64,000 nucleotides of DNA from Rathayibacter sp. VKM Ac-2760 (GTDB taxonomy: Bacteria > Actinomycetota > Actinomycetes > Actinomycetales > Microbacteriaceae), in the NCBI RefSeq assembly GCF_009834185.1, contig NZ_CP047173.1, forward strand, positions 930,001 to 994,000, in the 5' to 3' direction. The translations under genes were made by a program, and so were the position numbers. The notes under the pieces were generated by a model. The model did not search any database. It was not told where the DNA came from and saw only the letters and a program-made list of their open reading frames with translations. Positions 19,348-28,527 of this stretch are shown in pieces; the stretch's first letter is position 1; each line of letters opens with the position of its first letter.

Positions 19348-20274
19348 GTGACCACGCTCGACCCCGCTCCCACCCCCGCCTCGGAGTACACCGTCGCCGT
19401 CCTCGGGCTCGGCGCGATGGGCCTGCCGATGGCGACGCGCCTCGCCGGCTCGCTCACCGTGCACGGCTTCGACATCGCCGAGCCGCGTCTCGCGCTGGCC
19501 CGCGAGGCCGGGATCACGCCGTTCGGCTCGGCCCGCGAAGCGGTGGCCGGCGCCGACGCGACCCTGCTCGCCGTGCGCAACAGCGCCCAGCTCCGCGAGG
19601 TCCTCTTCGGTGCGGACGGCGCGGAGGGGATCGCGACCGCGCTGCGCCCCGGCTCGGTCGTGATCATGACCAGCACCGTCGGCATCACCGACGTCGTCGA
19701 CGTCGCGGCGGCGCTCGCCGAGCACGGGGTCGACCTGGTCGACGCCCCGCTCAGCGGCGGGCCGGTGCGGGCGGGGGCGGGCGATCTGCTGATCGTGGTC
19801 GGCGCGACCCCCGCCGCCCGCGCGCAGGCGCGGCCCGTGCTCGACCTGCTCGCGTCGACCCTCAGCATCATCGGCGACCGCCCGGGCGACGGCCAGGCCT
19901 TCAAGACCGTCAACCAGCTGCTCTGCGGCGTGCACATCGCGGCCGCGGCCGAGGCGCTCGCGCTGGCCGAGAAGCTCGGCCTCGACCCGGCGGCCACGCT
20001 CGAGACGCTCTCGGCCGGAGCGGCCGGCTCCTTCATGCTCGGCAATCGCGGGCCACGGATGCTCCAGGCCGGCGAGGAGGGCGGGGCGGAGGTGCTCAGC
20101 CGGCTCGACATCTTCGTCAAGGACCTCGGCATCGTCACGGCGGCCGCTCGCGGAGCCGGGCTCGCGACGCCGGTGGCCGCGGCGGCCGAGCAGCTCTTCC
20201 TGCTCGGCGCGGCCCACGGGCTCGCGGCGGCGGACGACTCCGCCGTCATCGCGGTGCTCGCCCCGCCCGCCTGA
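19348..20274 (+). CDS. NAD(P)-dependent 2-hydroxyacid dehydrogenase, threonate dehydrogenase-like
   Basis: 308-residue member of the 3-hydroxyisobutyrate/6-phosphogluconate dehydrogenase-like group (LtnD/GarR relatives). The dinucleotide motif GLGAMG is at 20-25, the substrate motif DAPLSGGPVRAGAGDL at about 132-147 and the catalytic Lys 186 in GQAFKTVNQL. I chose the GTG with a perfect GGAGG 5 nt upstream; another GTG overlapping the kinase stop would add 13 residues. Cotranscribed with the four-carbon acid kinase. The pair suggests oxidation then phosphorylation of threonate or erythronate. Confidence 0.9.
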   Translation: MTTLDPAPTPASEYTVAVLGLGAMGLPMATRLAGSLTVHGFDIAEPRLALAREAGITPFGSAREAVAGADATLLAVRNSAQLREVLFGADGAEGIATALRPGSVVIMTSTVGITDVVDVAAALAEHGVDLVDAPLSGGPVRAGAGDLLIVVGATPAARAQARPVLDLLASTLSIIGDRPGDGQAFKTVNQLLCGVHIAAAAEALALAEKLGLDPAATLETLSAGAAGSFMLGNRGPRMLQAGEEGGAEVLSRLDIFVKDLGIVTAAARGAGLATPVAAAAEQLFLLGAAHGLAAADDSAVIAVLAPPA

Positions 20275-20305
20275 TCGGACGGGGGCGGAGCGCCTCAGCA
20301 GCGCC

Positions 20306-21319
20306 TCAGAGCAGCGCCCAGGTCTCGCGGAGGCGATCGCGCCACCACTCCAGCCGCTCCGGCGAGACCGAGTGGCGCAGCAGCAGCGCCTCCGACACCT
20401 CGACCCGCTCCACCGGGATCGCGCCGCCGACCGGGCGCAGCGGCCGCTCGGTGACGTCCGCGGCGAGCAGCGAGGCGGTGCCGAGTCCGCAGTCGTAGGG
20501 CAGCTCGGGCAGTGCCGCGGCGAGCGCCGCTCCCATCGCCAGCCCCACCGAGCTGTCGAGGGCGCTCGAGACCACCGCGGGCAGCCCCGCCTCGGTGACG
20601 ATCTCGAGAGCCCGCCGCACCCCGCCGAGCGGCTGGGCCTTCACCACGAGCAGATCGGCGGCGCCGGCCCGGGCGACGGCGAGCGGATCAGCGGCCTTGC
20701 GCACGCTCTCGTCCGCGGCGACCGGGATGCCCATCCACTTCACCCGGCGGCGCAGATCGGCGAGCTCGTCGACGCTCGCGCAGGGCTGCTCGACGTACTC
20801 CAGGTCGGACCCCGCGAGGGCGTGCACCGCGTGCTCCGCCTCGTCGACGTTCCAGCCGCCGTTCGCGTCCACCCGGATGCGGCCCTCCGGCCCGAGCACG
20901 CGGCGCACCTCGGCGACCCGCGCCACGTCGTCGGCGAGCGTCTGGCCGCGCTCCGCCACCTTCACCTTCGCGGTGCGGCAGCCGTGGTAGCTCGCGAGGA
21001 TCCCGGCGACCTCGGCGGGATCGACCGCCGGCACGGTCGCGTTCACGGGGATCCGGTCGCGCAGGGGAGCGGGCTGCTCGCTCCAGCCGTAGTCGAGGGC
21101 GGCGCGGAGCCACGCGGCCGACTCGGCCGGCCCGTACTCGAGGAAGGGCGAGAACTCCGTCCAGCCCTCCGGCCCGCGCACCAGCGCGATCTCGCGGTGG
21201 TCGACGCCGCGGAAGCGCGTCCGCAGCGGCAGCGCGACGACGCGGAGCCCCGCGTCGACCTCGCCGAGGGAGGGCAGGGGGGCGGAGAGCAGGGGAGCGG
21301 GAGGCACGACATCGTCCAT
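20306..21319 (-). CDS. menC: o-Succinylbenzoate synthase
   Basis: 337-residue enolase-superfamily enzyme that dehydrates SHCHC to o-succinylbenzoate in menaquinone synthesis. The catalytic and metal ligands are recognisable: the Lys pair in TAKVKVAERG, Asp in RVDANGGW, Glu in EYVEQPC, Asp-Glu in VAADESVRK and the second-base Lys in LLVVKAQPLGG. The start is the ATG before DDVVPPAP; the frame is open 15 codons further but that segment is charged and unconserved. It is on the opposite strand from menB and menE, 4 kb away, and convergent with the dehydrogenase gene. Confidence 0.93.
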   Translation of the reverse strand: MDDVVPPAPLLSAPLPSLGEVDAGLRVVALPLRTRFRGVDHREIALVRGPEGWTEFSPFLEYGPAESAAWLRAALDYGWSEQPAPLRDRIPVNATVPAVDPAEVAGILASYHGCRTAKVKVAERGQTLADDVARVAEVRRVLGPEGRIRVDANGGWNVDEAEHAVHALAGSDLEYVEQPCASVDELADLRRRVKWMGIPVAADESVRKAADPLAVARAGAADLLVVKAQPLGGVRRALEIVTEAGLPAVVSSALDSSVGLAMGAALAAALPELPYDCGLGTASLLAADVTERPLRPVGGAIPVERVEVSEALLLRHSVSPERLEWWRDRLRETWALL

Positions 21320-21435
21320 CCGCCCATCATCCTCCGCCTCGGCATCCGCCCGGGACGGGCGCACGCGGACCCTCCGGAGCAGCGCTCCGCCCGTGCGAGA
21401 CTGACGTCGACGACGCTCGACCCCGGAGGGACGCG

Positions 21436-22368
21436 ATGAGCCACGAACACCTGAGCCCGCCCCCGGCCGACCCGGCCCAGGCGGGCCCGCCCCCGGTCGC
21501 TCCGGCCGGCCTCCCGGGTGCGCCGCGTCCGCTCGGCACCGGCGGCTGGGTCGCGCTCGCCACCAGCGTCGTCGTCGGCGTCGTCTACACCGGCGTGCTC
21601 GGCACGCTGCTGGCCCTCGGCGTCGGCACCGCGATCGACGCGACCGCCGACGCCCTGCCCACCGAGCTGCCCGGCTTCACCGACGAGCCGTTCGGCGAGG
21701 CGACCGACGACCCGGGCACCGGCGACCCGACCGATCCGCTCTACGACTACCCCGGCTACCAGGACGGCGACGCCGCCTTCGTTCTCGCGCAGCCCTCCGC
21801 CGAGGAGGCGATCGCGCAGTCCGAGGCGGCCGTCGCGGCGATCGAGTCGACCGTCCTCGACGGCTGGACCTCGGCCGACGACGAGTACTACGAGCGCTCG
21901 GAGAACGGCTACGGCGGGCCCTCGCTGCTCTACGACTACATCTCCGCGACCGAGTACGCCGACGCCGACCTCTCCTCCGACGCCGCGAAGCAGGCCGTGG
22001 TCGACGTCTTCACCGCCGCCGTCGCGCCTCTGGGCTTCGACGCGGTCGACGTCGCCGACACCCCCGCCGAGTGGTCGGAGGTCGGCTACGAGTACGAGGG
22101 CGGCCTGAGCGACGAGGAGGCGGGCGCCGCGCTCTGGATCGTCACCGCCTACTCCACGGTCGAGGACGTGCCCGCGATCGAGATCGGCCTCGTCGATCTC
22201 TCCGCCGACAGCACCGGCGAGGTGGAGGGGATGCTCGACGACGTCGGTCTCACGCCGCCCGCGAGCGGCGCGTTCCTCGCCGGCTACGCCAACAGCGTGC
22301 TCGAGGAGGGCGACCGGAGCGAGTTCACGGAGCGGATGCAGGCGTTCGGCGGCGTCGCGGCCACCTGA
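21436..22368 (+). CDS. Single-span membrane protein with acidic outside domain, unknown function
   Basis: 310 residues. A Pro/Ala-rich cytoplasmic N-terminus of about 38 residues is followed by one membrane span (about 39-68), then a strongly acidic outside domain rich in Asp, Glu and Tyr with no cysteines. GGAGGG lies 5 nt before the ATG. I recognise no family. It lies between menC and the GH15 gene and overlaps neither. The acidic, Ala/Asp-rich domain could be surface exposed. Confidence 0.75.
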   Translation: MSHEHLSPPPADPAQAGPPPVAPAGLPGAPRPLGTGGWVALATSVVVGVVYTGVLGTLLALGVGTAIDATADALPTELPGFTDEPFGEATDDPGTGDPTDPLYDYPGYQDGDAAFVLAQPSAEEAIAQSEAAVAAIESTVLDGWTSADDEYYERSENGYGGPSLLYDYISATEYADADLSSDAAKQAVVDVFTAAVAPLGFDAVDVADTPAEWSEVGYEYEGGLSDEEAGAALWIVTAYSTVEDVPAIEIGLVDLSADSTGEVEGMLDDVGLTPPASGAFLAGYANSVLEEGDRSEFTERMQAFGGVAAT

Positions 22369-22442
22369 CGCCCCGCACCGGCCCTCCCGGTACCGGCACC
22401 GCGGTGGCCCCGCAAGCCCGAGCAGATCCTCGGCCCGCCGCC

Positions 22443-22448
22443 TAGCGT
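22443..22448 (+). promoter_or_regulatory. Leaderless-type -10 of the GH15 gene
   Basis: TAGCGT, 6 nt before the ATG. Confidence 0.5.
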
Positions 22449-22454
22449 GAGGGC

Positions 22455-24263
22455 ATGGCCCAACCCCGAGCGACCAGACCCCTGCGCGACTACGCGGCGA
22501 TCGGCGACGGGAGGACGGTCGCGCTGATCGCGAGCGACGGCAGCGTCGACTGGATGCCCGTCCCCGATCTCGGCTCGACCCCTGCCTTCGCCGCGCTCGT
22601 CGACCCCGCCACCGGCGGCTGCATCGAGCTCGCCCCCGAGGAGCCCGCGGAGTCGACCCGCCGCTACGTGCACGAGACGAACGTGCTCGAGACCACCTTC
22701 ACCACCGAGTCCGGCACCGTGACGGTCACCGACGCGCTCGTCACCGGCATCGCCGGCCGCCTCCCGTGGGCCGAGCTGGCCCGCCGCATCGAGTGCACCG
22801 ACGGCGAGGTCCGGATGCGCTGGGCCGTCCGCCCCGGCACCGGCCTCGGCACCTTCTCGCCGTGGATCCAGAACGCCGACGGACGCTCGCTGATCCGCGC
22901 GGGCGACATCACCATCGGCGTCACCGGCAAGGACCACGGCCCCGTCGACGAGGCCGCGCCCTCCGGCGCCGGCGACGAGCTCGCCGGCTCCTTCGTCGCG
23001 ACCGCCGACGGCGAGCGCCACGTCCTGGTGATCTCGGCCACCCACGACGAGCCGCTGCACTTCCCCGACGCGGTGAACGTCGACCGCGGCATCGACCGCA
23101 CGATCGAGAGCTGGCAGTCCTGGTCGGACGAGTTCTCCTACGACGGCCCCTGGTCCGAGGCGGTGCAGCGCAGCGCGCTCGCGCTCAAGCTGCTGATCTA
23201 CTCGCCCACCGGGGCGATCGCGGCGGCGGCCACCACCTCGCTCCCGGAATCGCCCAACGGCAACAAGAACTGGGACTACCGCTTTGCTTGGGTGCGGGAC
23301 GCCGCCTACACCGCGCACGCGCTGGTCCGCTTCGGGCTGCGCGAGGAGACGCACGCCGCGATCTCCTGGCTCCTGCGCACCATCAAGGAGCACGGGCCCG
23401 ACCTGCACATCTTCTACGGTCTCGACGGCTCGCTGCCGACCGGCCTGACCGAGTACGACGTCCCCGGCTACGCGGGCATCGGCCCGGTCCTCGCGGGCAA
23501 CGGCGCGCAGAGCCAGCTGCAGCTCGGCGTCTTCGGCGACCTCTTCGACATCTGCCGCATCTACGTCGACGCGGGCAACGTGCTCGACATCGGCACCGGC
23601 CGACTGCTCGCGCGGATCGCCGACACCACCTGCGATCTGTGGCGCAACCGCGACGCCGGCATGTGGGAGCTCGAGGAGGAGCAGCACTACACCTCCTCGA
23701 AGATGGGCTGCTGGCAGGCGCTCGACGCCGCAGTGCACCTCGCCGAGCTCGGCCAGGTCGCGGGCAGCCCCGACCGCTGGCGCTTCGAGCGCGACCGCAT
23801 CCGCGACTGGATCGAGGAGAACTGCTGGTCCGAGGAGCTCGGCTCCTACGTGATGTACCCGGGCACCGAGGAGCTGGACGCCTCCGTGCTGCTGCACGCG
23901 CCGAGCGGCTACGAGCGCAGCGAGCGGATGGTCTCGACCATCGACGCCCTGGTGAAGGAGCTGGGGCGCGGAGCGCTGATGTTCCGCTACTCCGGAATGG
24001 AGGCCGAGGAGCACCCCTTCGTCGCCTGCTCGTTCTGGCTGGCCGGCTCACTCGCCTGCGTCGGCCGCCACGACGAGGCGATCGCGCTGATGGACGAGCT
24101 GGTCGCGACCGTGCCGAACGACGTCGGGATCATGTCCGAGATGGTGGCCGTCGACGACCTCGCCTTCTGGGGCAACCTGCCGCAGGGCCTCAGCCACCTG
24201 GCGCTGATCAACGCCGCGATCACCATCGAGGAGCTCGCCCCGGAGAAGGTCGGCTCGCGCTGA
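22455..24263 (+). CDS. Glycoside hydrolase family 15 protein (glucoamylase/trehalase-like)
   Basis: 602-residue cytosolic enzyme; no signal peptide. The N-terminal beta domain opens with the typical LRDYAAIGDGRTVALIASDG and SVDWMPVPDL; the C-terminal (alpha/alpha)6 barrel contains NGNKNWDYRFAWVRDAAYTAHAL (about 269-291) and LPQGLSHLALINAAI near the end. In actinobacteria proteins of this type include trehalases and glucan-acting glucoamylases, so the substrate is an alpha-glucoside but which one is open. Transcription is probably leaderless. Confidence 0.91.
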   Translation: MAQPRATRPLRDYAAIGDGRTVALIASDGSVDWMPVPDLGSTPAFAALVDPATGGCIELAPEEPAESTRRYVHETNVLETTFTTESGTVTVTDALVTGIAGRLPWAELARRIECTDGEVRMRWAVRPGTGLGTFSPWIQNADGRSLIRAGDITIGVTGKDHGPVDEAAPSGAGDELAGSFVATADGERHVLVISATHDEPLHFPDAVNVDRGIDRTIESWQSWSDEFSYDGPWSEAVQRSALALKLLIYSPTGAIAAAATTSLPESPNGNKNWDYRFAWVRDAAYTAHALVRFGLREETHAAISWLLRTIKEHGPDLHIFYGLDGSLPTGLTEYDVPGYAGIGPVLAGNGAQSQLQLGVFGDLFDICRIYVDAGNVLDIGTGRLLARIADTTCDLWRNRDAGMWELEEEQHYTSSKMGCWQALDAAVHLAELGQVAGSPDRWRFERDRIRDWIEENCWSEELGSYVMYPGTEELDASVLLHAPSGYERSERMVSTIDALVKELGRGALMFRYSGMEAEEHPFVACSFWLAGSLACVGRHDEAIALMDELVATVPNDVGIMSEMVAVDDLAFWGNLPQGLSHLALINAAITIEELAPEKVGSR

Positions 24264-24575
24264 CGGCTCCGGCGGCCTGCAACGGTGCCGCCGATGATCG
24301 TGTCGGTGCCGTGCTAGACCCGCCGGCGGGTTCGCGCAACCCGGTTGAGGGGCTCCCGCCGGGCGCGTAGACCGGAGTCATCACCCTGGGCGGCCCCGCT
24401 CCTGCACGGCTCGGACCACCGGGTCGTCGCGTGCTCTGCGGCGGCCGTCCAGCCCTCCCTGTCCCGGCGCCGTCCAGGTCGCGCACCTCGCGCGTCCGGG
24501 CGACGTCCAGCCGGAGGAGTCACACTCGAAGTCGGGTTTTCCGCATCCCGGCACTGTCAGAGAAAGGAACGGTCC
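24264..24575. other. Gene-free stretch before dps
   Basis: 312 nt of GC-rich sequence with no convincing reading frame. A possible sigma-70-like promoter is TTGAGG (24345-24350), 17 nt, TAGACC (24368-24373), which would leave a leader of about 200 nt. The AAAGGA ribosome site of dps ends the stretch. No hairpin or riboswitch recognised. Confidence 0.35.
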
Positions 24576-25121
24576 ATGACCACCACCCTCGAACGCCACG
24601 TCGAAGCCCCCGCAGGCTCCGGAGCGAAGACCAGCCGCCGCCAGAACGCCGAGAAGGGCTTCAAGGCCTCCAAGGAGCTGCTCGACAGCCTGCAGATCGT
24701 GCTCGTCGACCTGATCGAGCTCCACGTCCAGGGCAAGCAGGCGCACTGGAACGTCGTCGGCAAGAACTTCCGCGACCTCCACCTCCAGCTCGACGAGATC
24801 ATCGACTCGGCCCGCGAGTTCAGCGACGACATCGCCGAGCGCATGCGCGCCCTGCACGGCATCCCGGACGGCCGCAGCGACACCGTCGCGGCGACCACGA
24901 CGCTGCCCGAGTACCCCCACGGCGAGATCGACACGGCCGAGACCGTCGACCTCATCACCATCCGCCTCGAGAACACCGCCGCCACCATGCGCGAGGTGCA
25001 CGACCAGGTGGACGACGAGGACCCGACGAGCGCCGACCTCCTCCACGCGATCATCCAGAGCCTGGAGCAGTACGCCTGGATGGTGTCGGCCGAGAACCGC
25101 ACCACCTCCGCCGCCAAGTAG
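24576..25121 (+). CDS. dps: Dps family DNA-binding ferritin-like protein
   Basis: 181-residue mini-ferritin that oxidises and stores iron and protects DNA under stress. The inter-subunit ferroxidase ligands match the Dps spacing: His 57 and His 69 of one subunit, Asp 73, Asp 84 and Glu 88. A basic 30-residue N-terminal tail (KTSRRQNAEKGFKASK) could bind DNA. ATG with AAAGGA about 8 nt upstream. Monocistronic, followed by a clear terminator. Confidence 0.94.
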   Translation: MTTTLERHVEAPAGSGAKTSRRQNAEKGFKASKELLDSLQIVLVDLIELHVQGKQAHWNVVGKNFRDLHLQLDEIIDSAREFSDDIAERMRALHGIPDGRSDTVAATTTLPEYPHGEIDTAETVDLITIRLENTAATMREVHDQVDDEDPTSADLLHAIIQSLEQYAWMVSAENRTTSAAK

Positions 25122-25140
25122 CTCCACCGCACCACCTGTC

Positions 25141-25168
25141 GAGGGACCCCGCATCAGAGGGGTCCCTC
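25141..25168 (+). terminator. Terminator after dps
   Basis: Perfect 10-bp stem (GAGGGACCCC / GGGGTCCCTC) with an 8-nt loop, then CTTCTGCGTCTTG; 20 nt after the stop. Confidence 0.7.
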
Positions 25169-25179
25169 TTCTGCGTCTT

Positions 25180-25280
25180 GCTGATCGAGTAGCCCGCGCA
25201 GCGGGCGTATCGAGATCCCCGTCGCCCGCAGTTCCGGCGACAGGGGTCTCGATACGCCCTTCGGGCTCCTCGACCAGCGG
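25180..25280. repeat. Interspersed repeat pair in inverted arrangement
   Basis: Copies at 25180-25220 (CTGATCGAGTAGCC...GGCGTATCGAGATC) and, in opposite sense, 25243-25280 (GGTCTCGATACGCC...CTCGACCAGC), separated by 22 nt; together they fill the gap between the dps terminator and the menB promoter. Confidence 0.8.
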
Positions 25281-25329
25281 GGGGTGCGCCGTGCGGGCCT
25301 CCGGAGATCCCGCCCCCAGCCCCCGACAG

Positions 25330-25335
25330 TAGGGT
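25330..25335 (+). promoter_or_regulatory. Leaderless-type -10 of menB
   Basis: TAGGGT, 7 nt before the ATG. Confidence 0.5.
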
Positions 25336-25342
25336 CGGACCC

Positions 25343-26254
25343 ATGAGCACGCAGGTTTCCGAGCTGTTCGACGCGCGCCGCTGGGCCCCCGTCGACGGGT
25401 TCGACGGTCTCGAGGACATCACCTACCACCACGACCGGTCGGGCCGCATCGCCCGGGTCGCGTTCGACCGCCCGGAGGTGCGCAACGCGTTCCGCCCGCG
25501 CACCGTCGACGAGCTGTTCCGGGCGCTCGAGGACGCCCGGACGAACCCGCGCATCGGCGTCGTGATCCTCACCGGCAACGGGCCGAGCCCGCGCGACGGC
25601 GGCTGGGCGTTCTGCTCCGGCGGCGACCAGCGGATCCGCGGCCGCGACGGCTACCGCTACTCCGACGGCGAGACCGCGGAGGGCATCGACTCCGCGCGCA
25701 ACGGCCGCCTGCACATCCTCGAGGTGCAGCGGCTGATCCGCTTCATGCCGAAGGTCGTCATCGCCGCGGTCCCCGGTTGGGCCGCGGGCGGCGGGCACTC
25801 CCTGCACGTCGTCTGCGATCTGACCATCGCCTCCGCCGAGCACGGCCGCTTCAAGCAGACCGACGCCGACGTCGGCTCGTTCGACGCCGGCTACGGCTCC
25901 GCGTACTTCGCCCGGCAGATCGGCCAGAAGGCCGCCCGCGAGGTCTTCTTCCTCGCCCGCGAGTACTCGGCCCAGCGCGCGTACGAGATGGGCGCCGTGA
26001 ACGCGGTCGTCCCGCACGCCGAGCTCGAGGCGACCGCCCTGGAGTGGGCGGAGACGATCCTGACCAAGTCGCCCACCGCGATCCGGATGCTCAAGTACGC
26101 CTTCAACGCGGTCGACGACGGCCTGGTCGGCCAGCAGCTCTTCGCCGGCGAGACCACCCGCCTCGCCTACGGCACCGACGAGGCCGTCGAGGGGCGCGAC
26201 TCCTTCCTCGAGAAGCGCGCTCCCGACTGGTCGCCGTTCCCGTGGCAGTTCTGA
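25343..26254 (+). CDS. menB: 1,4-Dihydroxy-2-naphthoyl-CoA synthase
   Basis: 303-residue crotonase-fold enzyme that closes the second ring of menaquinone (OSB-CoA to DHNA-CoA). Characteristic segments: VAFDRPEVRNAFRPRTVDEL, WAFCSGGDQRIRGRDGY (the MenB-specific SGGDQ), AAVPGWAAGGGHSLHVVCDL (oxyanion hole), FDAGYGSAYFARQIG and the C-terminal KRAPDW. It lies 16 nt upstream of menE and is likely cotranscribed with it. Product feeds the thioesterase and MenA steps. Confidence 0.96.
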   Translation: MSTQVSELFDARRWAPVDGFDGLEDITYHHDRSGRIARVAFDRPEVRNAFRPRTVDELFRALEDARTNPRIGVVILTGNGPSPRDGGWAFCSGGDQRIRGRDGYRYSDGETAEGIDSARNGRLHILEVQRLIRFMPKVVIAAVPGWAAGGGHSLHVVCDLTIASAEHGRFKQTDADVGSFDAGYGSAYFARQIGQKAAREVFFLAREYSAQRAYEMGAVNAVVPHAELEATALEWAETILTKSPTAIRMLKYAFNAVDDGLVGQQLFAGETTRLAYGTDEAVEGRDSFLEKRAPDWSPFPWQF

Positions 26255-26270
26255 GCACGGCGGCGCGGCG

Positions 26271-27422
26271 ATGACCCGCCCGCTCGCCTCCGTCGATCCG
26301 GCCCCGGAGAAGGTGCTCATCGCCCTGCGCGCGGCGCTCGACGGCAGCGGCCCCGCGGTCCGGATCGCACCCCCGGGGTCGGCGGGCTCCGACGGGGCCG
26401 CGGTCGTCCCGCAGCGCGTCGCCGTCGTCGTCGAGACCTCCGGCTCGTCCGGTCCGCCCAAGCGCGTGGCGCTCGCCACCTCGGCGCTGCTGACCAGCGC
26501 CTCCGCCACCCTCACCGAGCTCGGCGGTCCCGGCCGGTGGCTGCTCTGCCTGCCGACGCACTACGTGGCGGGCGTGCAGGTCCTGGTCCGCTCGCTGACC
26601 GCCGACGCCGACCCTGTCGTGCTGCCGGCCGGCGGCTTCGACGCCGCCGCCTTCCTCGCCCTCGCGCGGGCGATGCCCGCATCGGAGCGGCGCTACTCGT
26701 CGCTGGTGCCCGTGCAGCTCGCCCGTCTGCTCGACCTCGCCGAGAGCGACCCCGCCCAGGCCGCCGTCCTCGCCACCTTCGACGCGCTGCTGATCGGCGG
26801 CCAGTCGACGCCGCAGACGCTGCGCGAGCGGGCCGCCGCGCTCGGCGTGCGGATCCGGCTCACCTACGGCTCGAGCGAGACCGCCGGCGGCTGCGTCTAC
26901 GACGGCGTCCCGCTGCGGGACGTGCGGATGCGGGTCGTCGACGGCCAGGTCCTCCTCGGCGGCCCGACTCTCGCGGAGGGCTACCTCGACGCGGACGGCG
27001 GTCTCGACGCCGAGCGCAGCGCCGCCGCCTTCGTCTCGCTCGAGGGCGAGCGCTGGTACCGCACCGGCGACGCCGGCGTCGTCGTCGACGGTCGCCTGAG
27101 CGTCACCGGCCGCCTCGACCGGGTGATCGTCTCGGGCGGGGAGAAGGTCTCGCTGGACGCCGTGGAGCGGGTGCTGCGCGACGGGCTCCTGCCCGACGCG
27201 GTCGTGGTGCGTCGCTCGGATGCGCAGTGGGGCGAGGTGCCGGTCGTCGCGACGGCGGCTGCGGGCGTCGACCTGGCGAGGCTGCGCTCCGCAGTCGTCG
27301 AGCGGCTCGGCCGCGCGGCCGGTCCGGCGGCCGTCCTCGCCCTCGCGGAGATCCCGCTGCTCGCCTCGGGCAAGCCCGATCGCCGCGCACTCGAGAGCCT
27401 CGCGGCGGCCGACGGGGTCTGA
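26271..27422 (+). CDS. menE: o-Succinylbenzoate--CoA ligase
   Basis: 383-residue ANL-family adenylating enzyme that makes OSB-CoA for MenB. The AMP-binding P-loop is VETSGSSGPPKRVAL (about 45-59), A5 is LTYGSSETAGGCVYDG and A7-A8 is WYRTGDAGVV...GRLDRVIVSGGEKVSL; the A10 lysine lies in ASGKPDRRAL. It is shorter than the 450-490 residues of Gram-positive or proteobacterial MenE, as is usual for the actinobacterial form. Follows menB by 16 nt. Confidence 0.93.
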   Translation: MTRPLASVDPAPEKVLIALRAALDGSGPAVRIAPPGSAGSDGAAVVPQRVAVVVETSGSSGPPKRVALATSALLTSASATLTELGGPGRWLLCLPTHYVAGVQVLVRSLTADADPVVLPAGGFDAAAFLALARAMPASERRYSSLVPVQLARLLDLAESDPAQAAVLATFDALLIGGQSTPQTLRERAAALGVRIRLTYGSSETAGGCVYDGVPLRDVRMRVVDGQVLLGGPTLAEGYLDADGGLDAERSAAAFVSLEGERWYRTGDAGVVVDGRLSVTGRLDRVIVSGGEKVSLDAVERVLRDGLLPDAVVVRRSDAQWGEVPVVATAAAGVDLARLRSAVVERLGRAAGPAAVLALAEIPLLASGKPDRRALESLAAADGV

Positions 27423-27498
27423 CGACAGGCCCGGACGGGGGCGGAGAACGACGCCTCATCCGGCGGCCGACGGCCCGGGACGCGCATGGACCACTCGG

Positions 27499-27504
27499 TA
27501 GGAT
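27499..27504 (+). promoter_or_regulatory. Leaderless-type -10 of menA
   Basis: TAGGAT, 7 nt before the GTG start. Confidence 0.5.
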
Positions 27505-27511
27505 TCCCTCC

Positions 27512-28471
27512 GTGTCGAGTTCGAGTCGCAAGAAGAAGCCGTCGGCGAAGCCCCGGAGCGGTCGCCCCGGCGGCGATCCCCGCCGCGTCGCCGTCGAGCC
27601 CGCAGGCCCGCGCGAGTGGATCGCCGGCGCGCGGCTGCGGACGCTCCCGCTCGCCATCGCGCCCGTCCTGATCGGCACCGGCGCCACCCAGGTGACGGAC
27701 GAGGGCTGGCACTGGGTGCGAGCCCTGCTCTGCCTGGTCGTCGCCCTCGCCCTGCAGATCGGCGTGAACTACGCCAACGACTACTCCGACGGCATCCGCG
27801 GCACCGACGCCAACCGCGTCGGCCCCTCCCGCCTCACCGGCTCGGGAGCGGCGAAGCCCCGCGCCGTCCTCACCGTCGCCCTCGTCTTCTTCGGCATCGC
27901 GGGAGTCGCGGGCCTCGTGCTCACGATCCTCTCCGGATTCTGGTGGTTCCTCATCGTCGGCGCGGCCGCCATCGCCGCCGCCTGGTTCTACACCGGCGGC
28001 CGGCGGCCCTACGGCTACCTCGGTCTCGGCGAGCTCTTCGTCTTCGTCTTCTTCGGGCTCGTCGCCACCGTCGGCACGACGTTCGTGCAGATCGGCCGCG
28101 CGAACCAGGAGTCCTGGCTCGGCGCCGTCGCGGCCGGCCTGTTCGCCTGCGCGGTGCTGATGGTCAACAACATCCGCGACATCCCGACCGATCGCCTCTC
28201 CGGCAAGCGGACGCTCGCGGTCGTCGTCGGTCCGACCGTCGCCCGCGCGCTCTACAGCGCCTTCGTGCTCGTGCCGTTCGGCATCGCCGTCGTGCTCGCA
28301 CTGTTCTACCCGCTGGCCTGGCTGACGCTCTTCGTCCTGCTGGCGGTGCTGCCCGCCATCCTGATCACGCTGACGGCCCGCACGGCCAAGGAGCTCATCC
28401 TCGCCCTGCAGCTCACGAGCCTGGCCGGCCTCGCCTACGCCGCCATCCTCGGCGCCGCCCTCGCCTTCTGA
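27512..28471 (+). CDS. menA: 1,4-Dihydroxy-2-naphthoate polyprenyltransferase
   Basis: 319-residue UbiA-superfamily membrane enzyme that attaches the polyprenyl tail to DHNA. The first Asp-rich motif is NYANDYSDGIRGTD (about 88-101) and the second NNIRDIPTDRLSGKRTLAV (about 221-239). Eight to nine membrane spans are visible; a basic N-terminal tail (SRKKKPSAKPRSGR) precedes them. The GTG start has TAGGAT 7 nt upstream; the open frame running back through menE is a shadow. Followed by interspersed repeats. Confidence 0.95.
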   Translation: MSSSSRKKKPSAKPRSGRPGGDPRRVAVEPAGPREWIAGARLRTLPLAIAPVLIGTGATQVTDEGWHWVRALLCLVVALALQIGVNYANDYSDGIRGTDANRVGPSRLTGSGAAKPRAVLTVALVFFGIAGVAGLVLTILSGFWWFLIVGAAAIAAAWFYTGGRRPYGYLGLGELFVFVFFGLVATVGTTFVQIGRANQESWLGAVAAGLFACAVLMVNNIRDIPTDRLSGKRTLAVVVGPTVARALYSAFVLVPFGIAVVLALFYPLAWLTLFVLLAVLPAILITLTARTAKELILALQLTSLAGLAYAAILGAALAF

Positions 28472-28527
28472 CGCTCTGCTCCTCGAGCAGCCCCGCACTC
28501 ATGGCGGTCGAGTAGGCCGGCACTGTT

